Assembly: GCF_013372285.1 (NCBI RefSeq)
Contig: NZ_CP054301.1
Location: 2,783,001-2,847,000, forward strand
DNA: 64,000 nt
Direction: 5' to 3'
Source: Marinomonas primoryensis
GTDB taxonomy: Bacteria; Pseudomonadota; Gammaproteobacteria; Pseudomonadales; Marinomonadaceae
This document shows, in pieces, positions 62,367 through 64,000 of the stretch. The translations under genes were made by a program, and so were the position numbers. Under the pieces are notes generated by a model. That model was not told the origin of the DNA. It worked only from the letters and a program-made list of their open reading frames with translations, and did no database searches. Every line of letters starts with the position of its first letter. The first letter of the stretch is position 1.

Positions 62367-64000
62367 TCACTGACGTTGCTCTTGTTGCTGATCTAAATCA
62401 AGCAACAAAGACTGAATTTTTTCTCTGTGGCCTTCTGCGTTCTGCCACATACCACGTTGAATCGCTTCTAAAAGACGCTCGCCCATTTCTTCCAAGGCGT
62501 GAGAATTATTATCGCGCATAAACGCTTGGTTGTCTGGGTCAAGTAACAAACGATCGGTCACCTGTTCATATTGATAATCGGCGACTAGGTCCGTCGTCGC
62601 ATCATAGGCGAACAGATAATCAACTGTAGCGGTCATTTCAAACGCGCCTTTGTAACCATGAGTTTGCATGGCTTCGATCCATTTAGGGTTCAATACTCGT
62701 GATCGAACGACACGATTTAATTCTTCTTTAAGCGTACGAATTTTCGGAGAACTCGGATTAGAATGATCACTATGATAAACACTCGGCGCTTGCCCACTAA
62801 ACGTCGTTACAGCGTTAGTCATACCGCCTTGAAACTGATAATAGTCGTCGGAATCCAGAATATCGTGCTCGCGATTGTCTTGATTTTGCACCACCACATC
62901 AAGCTGAGACAAACGCTCAACGAAGGCAGATTTTGCTTCTACGCCGTCTTGTTTTCCTGATTGAGAGTTGCCATCATAAGCGTAACCACCCCAGTTTACA
63001 TACGCTTCGGCTAAGTCCGCTTTCGTGTCCCAACAACGCTCATCGATTAAACCTTGTAAGCCTGCGCCGTACGCACCTGGTTTGCTGCCAAACACTCGAT
63101 AAGATGCTTGGCGGCTGGCCTGTTCTTCGTCCATTCCTTGGCCAAGCAAGGTTTGTTTTCTCGCTTGAACATTGGCGCGAATCGTATTGCCATTCCCAGG
63201 CTCTTCATACTCTGCGATGGCTTGCACCGCCGCGTCGTAAAGCCGCATAACATTAGCAAACGCATCACGGAAAAAACCCGATACTCGCAAGGTCACATCC
63301 ACTCTGGGACGCCCCATTTGCATACAAGAAAGCATTTCAAAATCCGTTACGCGATTCGAACCCGGCGCCCAAATGGGACGAACGCCCATCAGTGCAAACG
63401 CTTGCGCGATATCATCGCCACCGGTACGCATGGTCGCCGTGCCCCATACAGACAAACCGAGGTCTTTCGGATAATCACCATGCTCTTGTAAATGTCGCTG
63501 TATCAACGCCTCGGCGGATTTCTGACCAATTGCCCACGCCGCAGGCGATGGAATCGCTCGGTTGTCTACAGAGAAAAAATTACGCCCTGTCGGCAAGGTA
63601 TCTAATCGACCACGTGTTGGCGCACCGCTTGGCCCCGGTGGAATAAAGCCACCCGCTAAACCAGTAATCAAGGCCTGAATTTCATCGTTTGCGCTTTTTT
63701 CCAACGCCAGCATCAAGGTCTTTTTAGCATGAGACAAAAGCACCGCGGTTTGCGGAAAAGACGTTGCCAATTCATCTGTAGAATGACCTTGAATCAAATA
63801 CGTCTGCATCATGTCTTTGGCGAATAATTCGAGCCGCTCTTTGGTGTCCGCATGGGTTCGCCAATCGGCATCACTCACTAATAATAATGCGTCAGGTTTT
63901 ATACCCAGCCAAGGCATTCGTAGGCTTTGCATAGGGTCAAAATCATGCTGATCAAAGCCGTGATGACTCAAAGAAAAGTCTTTCATCAAGACATGCAAAA
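62367..64000 (-). CDS. cobN: Cobaltochelatase subunit CobN, C-terminal portion (runs off the window)
   Basis: The open frame enters from the right window edge and ends at 62367; about 544 residues are seen of a protein of usually 1200-1400. GVRPIWAPGSNRVTDFEML, PRVDVTLRVSGFFRDAFANV and GGYAYDGNSQSGKQ are those of CobN/BchH-type chelatase large subunits. It inserts Co into hydrogenobyrinic diamide with CobS-T in the aerobic pathway. The gene continues past 64000. Confidence 0.94.
   Translation of the reverse strand, partial: LHVLMKDFSLSHHGFDQHDFDPMQSLRMPWLGIKPDALLLVSDADWRTHADTKERLELFAKDMMQTYLIQGHSTDELATSFPQTAVLLSHAKKTLMLALEKSANDEIQALITGLAGGFIPPGPSGAPTRGRLDTLPTGRNFFSVDNRAIPSPAAWAIGQKSAEALIQRHLQEHGDYPKDLGLSVWGTATMRTGGDDIAQAFALMGVRPIWAPGSNRVTDFEMLSCMQMGRPRVDVTLRVSGFFRDAFANVMRLYDAAVQAIAEYEEPGNGNTIRANVQARKQTLLGQGMDEEQASRQASYRVFGSKPGAYGAGLQGLIDERCWDTKADLAEAYVNWGGYAYDGNSQSGKQDGVEAKSAFVERLSQLDVVVQNQDNREHDILDSDDYYQFQGGMTNAVTTFSGQAPSVYHSDHSNPSSPKIRTLKEELNRVVRSRVLNPKWIEAMQTHGYKGAFEMTATVDYLFAYDATTDLVADYQYEQVTDRLLLDPDNQAFMRDNNSHALEEMGERLLEAIQRGMWQNAEGHREKIQSLLLDLDQQQEQRQ

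Noticed and set aside
1..64000. tRNA, rRNA, CRISPR arrays, phage genes or intact transposases
   Set aside because: Reading the gaps showed none with the expected conserved sequences; specialised searches could still reveal small RNAs.

Overview
The window looks like ordinary chromosome from a marine gammaproteobacterium of the Marinomonas/Oceanospirillales kind. This is inferred from moderate to low GC, Ni-superoxide dismutase, norspermidine genes, a complete C-P lyase operon, aerobic-type CobN, and protein sequences that resemble their E. coli counterparts from a distance. No rRNA, tRNA, CRISPR array, prophage or intact transposase was seen.

Region by region. 1-12 kb: the start of a class V aminotransferase (minus, cut by the window edge) divergent from an Lrp regulator; a small basic protein behind a perfect hairpin; a MerR/carboxymuconolactone-decarboxylase pair; elaA, a UDG-family glycosylase, slyD; a very large SSF-PAS-histidine kinase-receiver hybrid; a TetR regulator, rsuA and yitT. 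12-13.6 kb: a Ni-SOD operon (TPR-like protein, His-rich membrane peptide, sodN, sodX-type protease) behind a Fur-like box. 13.6-21.8 kb, all minus: rnr-rlmB followed closely by cobT-cobS-cobC-(TRIC channel)-cobO-(EEP nuclease), i.e. cobalamin lower-ligand assembly and adenosylation. 22-25.7 kb: divergent ppsR and ppsA.

25.8-31.8 kb is the accessory part. It is AT-richer, and three plus-strand genes (GNAT, a reverse transcriptase, a four-helix membrane protein) are followed by integron attC-like sites. The core sites obey the cassette rule: the left core of the second site is the exact complement of the start of the reverse-transcriptase cassette. No integrase gene is present, so this resembles a CALIN (attC cluster lacking an integrase). 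Beyond it lie a Phd/YefM-RelE/ParE toxin-antitoxin pair, a lipoprotein, dispersed hairpin repeats, and a frameshifted remnant of the exonuclease gene that sits intact 3 kb downstream. The reverse transcriptase has a D149 / YIDD (D239-D240) triad and a long non-RT C-terminus like the Abi/UG (DRT) anti-phage reverse transcriptases, and is the best candidate for an undescribed system.

31.8-40.5 kb: yqfB, a DEDDy exonuclease, an RluA-type synthase, thiE, and a TPP-riboswitch-led thiamine salvage operon (thiD, ThiZXY-type ABC transporter, thiM). 40.5-42.8 kb: divergent MFS transporter and LysR regulator. 43-54.2 kb: complete phosphonate operon phnCDEFGHIJKLMNP behind a PhoB box. 54-64 kb: CbiM-type cobalt permease behind a cobalamin riboswitch, a YegD-type Hsp70, an NnrU-family protein, nspC plus carboxynorspermidine dehydrogenase, OsmC, a His-rich CbiX chelatase and the C-terminal part of cobN. 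Cobalt import, cobalt insertion, nucleotide-loop assembly and adenosylation therefore appear at two places in the window and probably act as one pathway.
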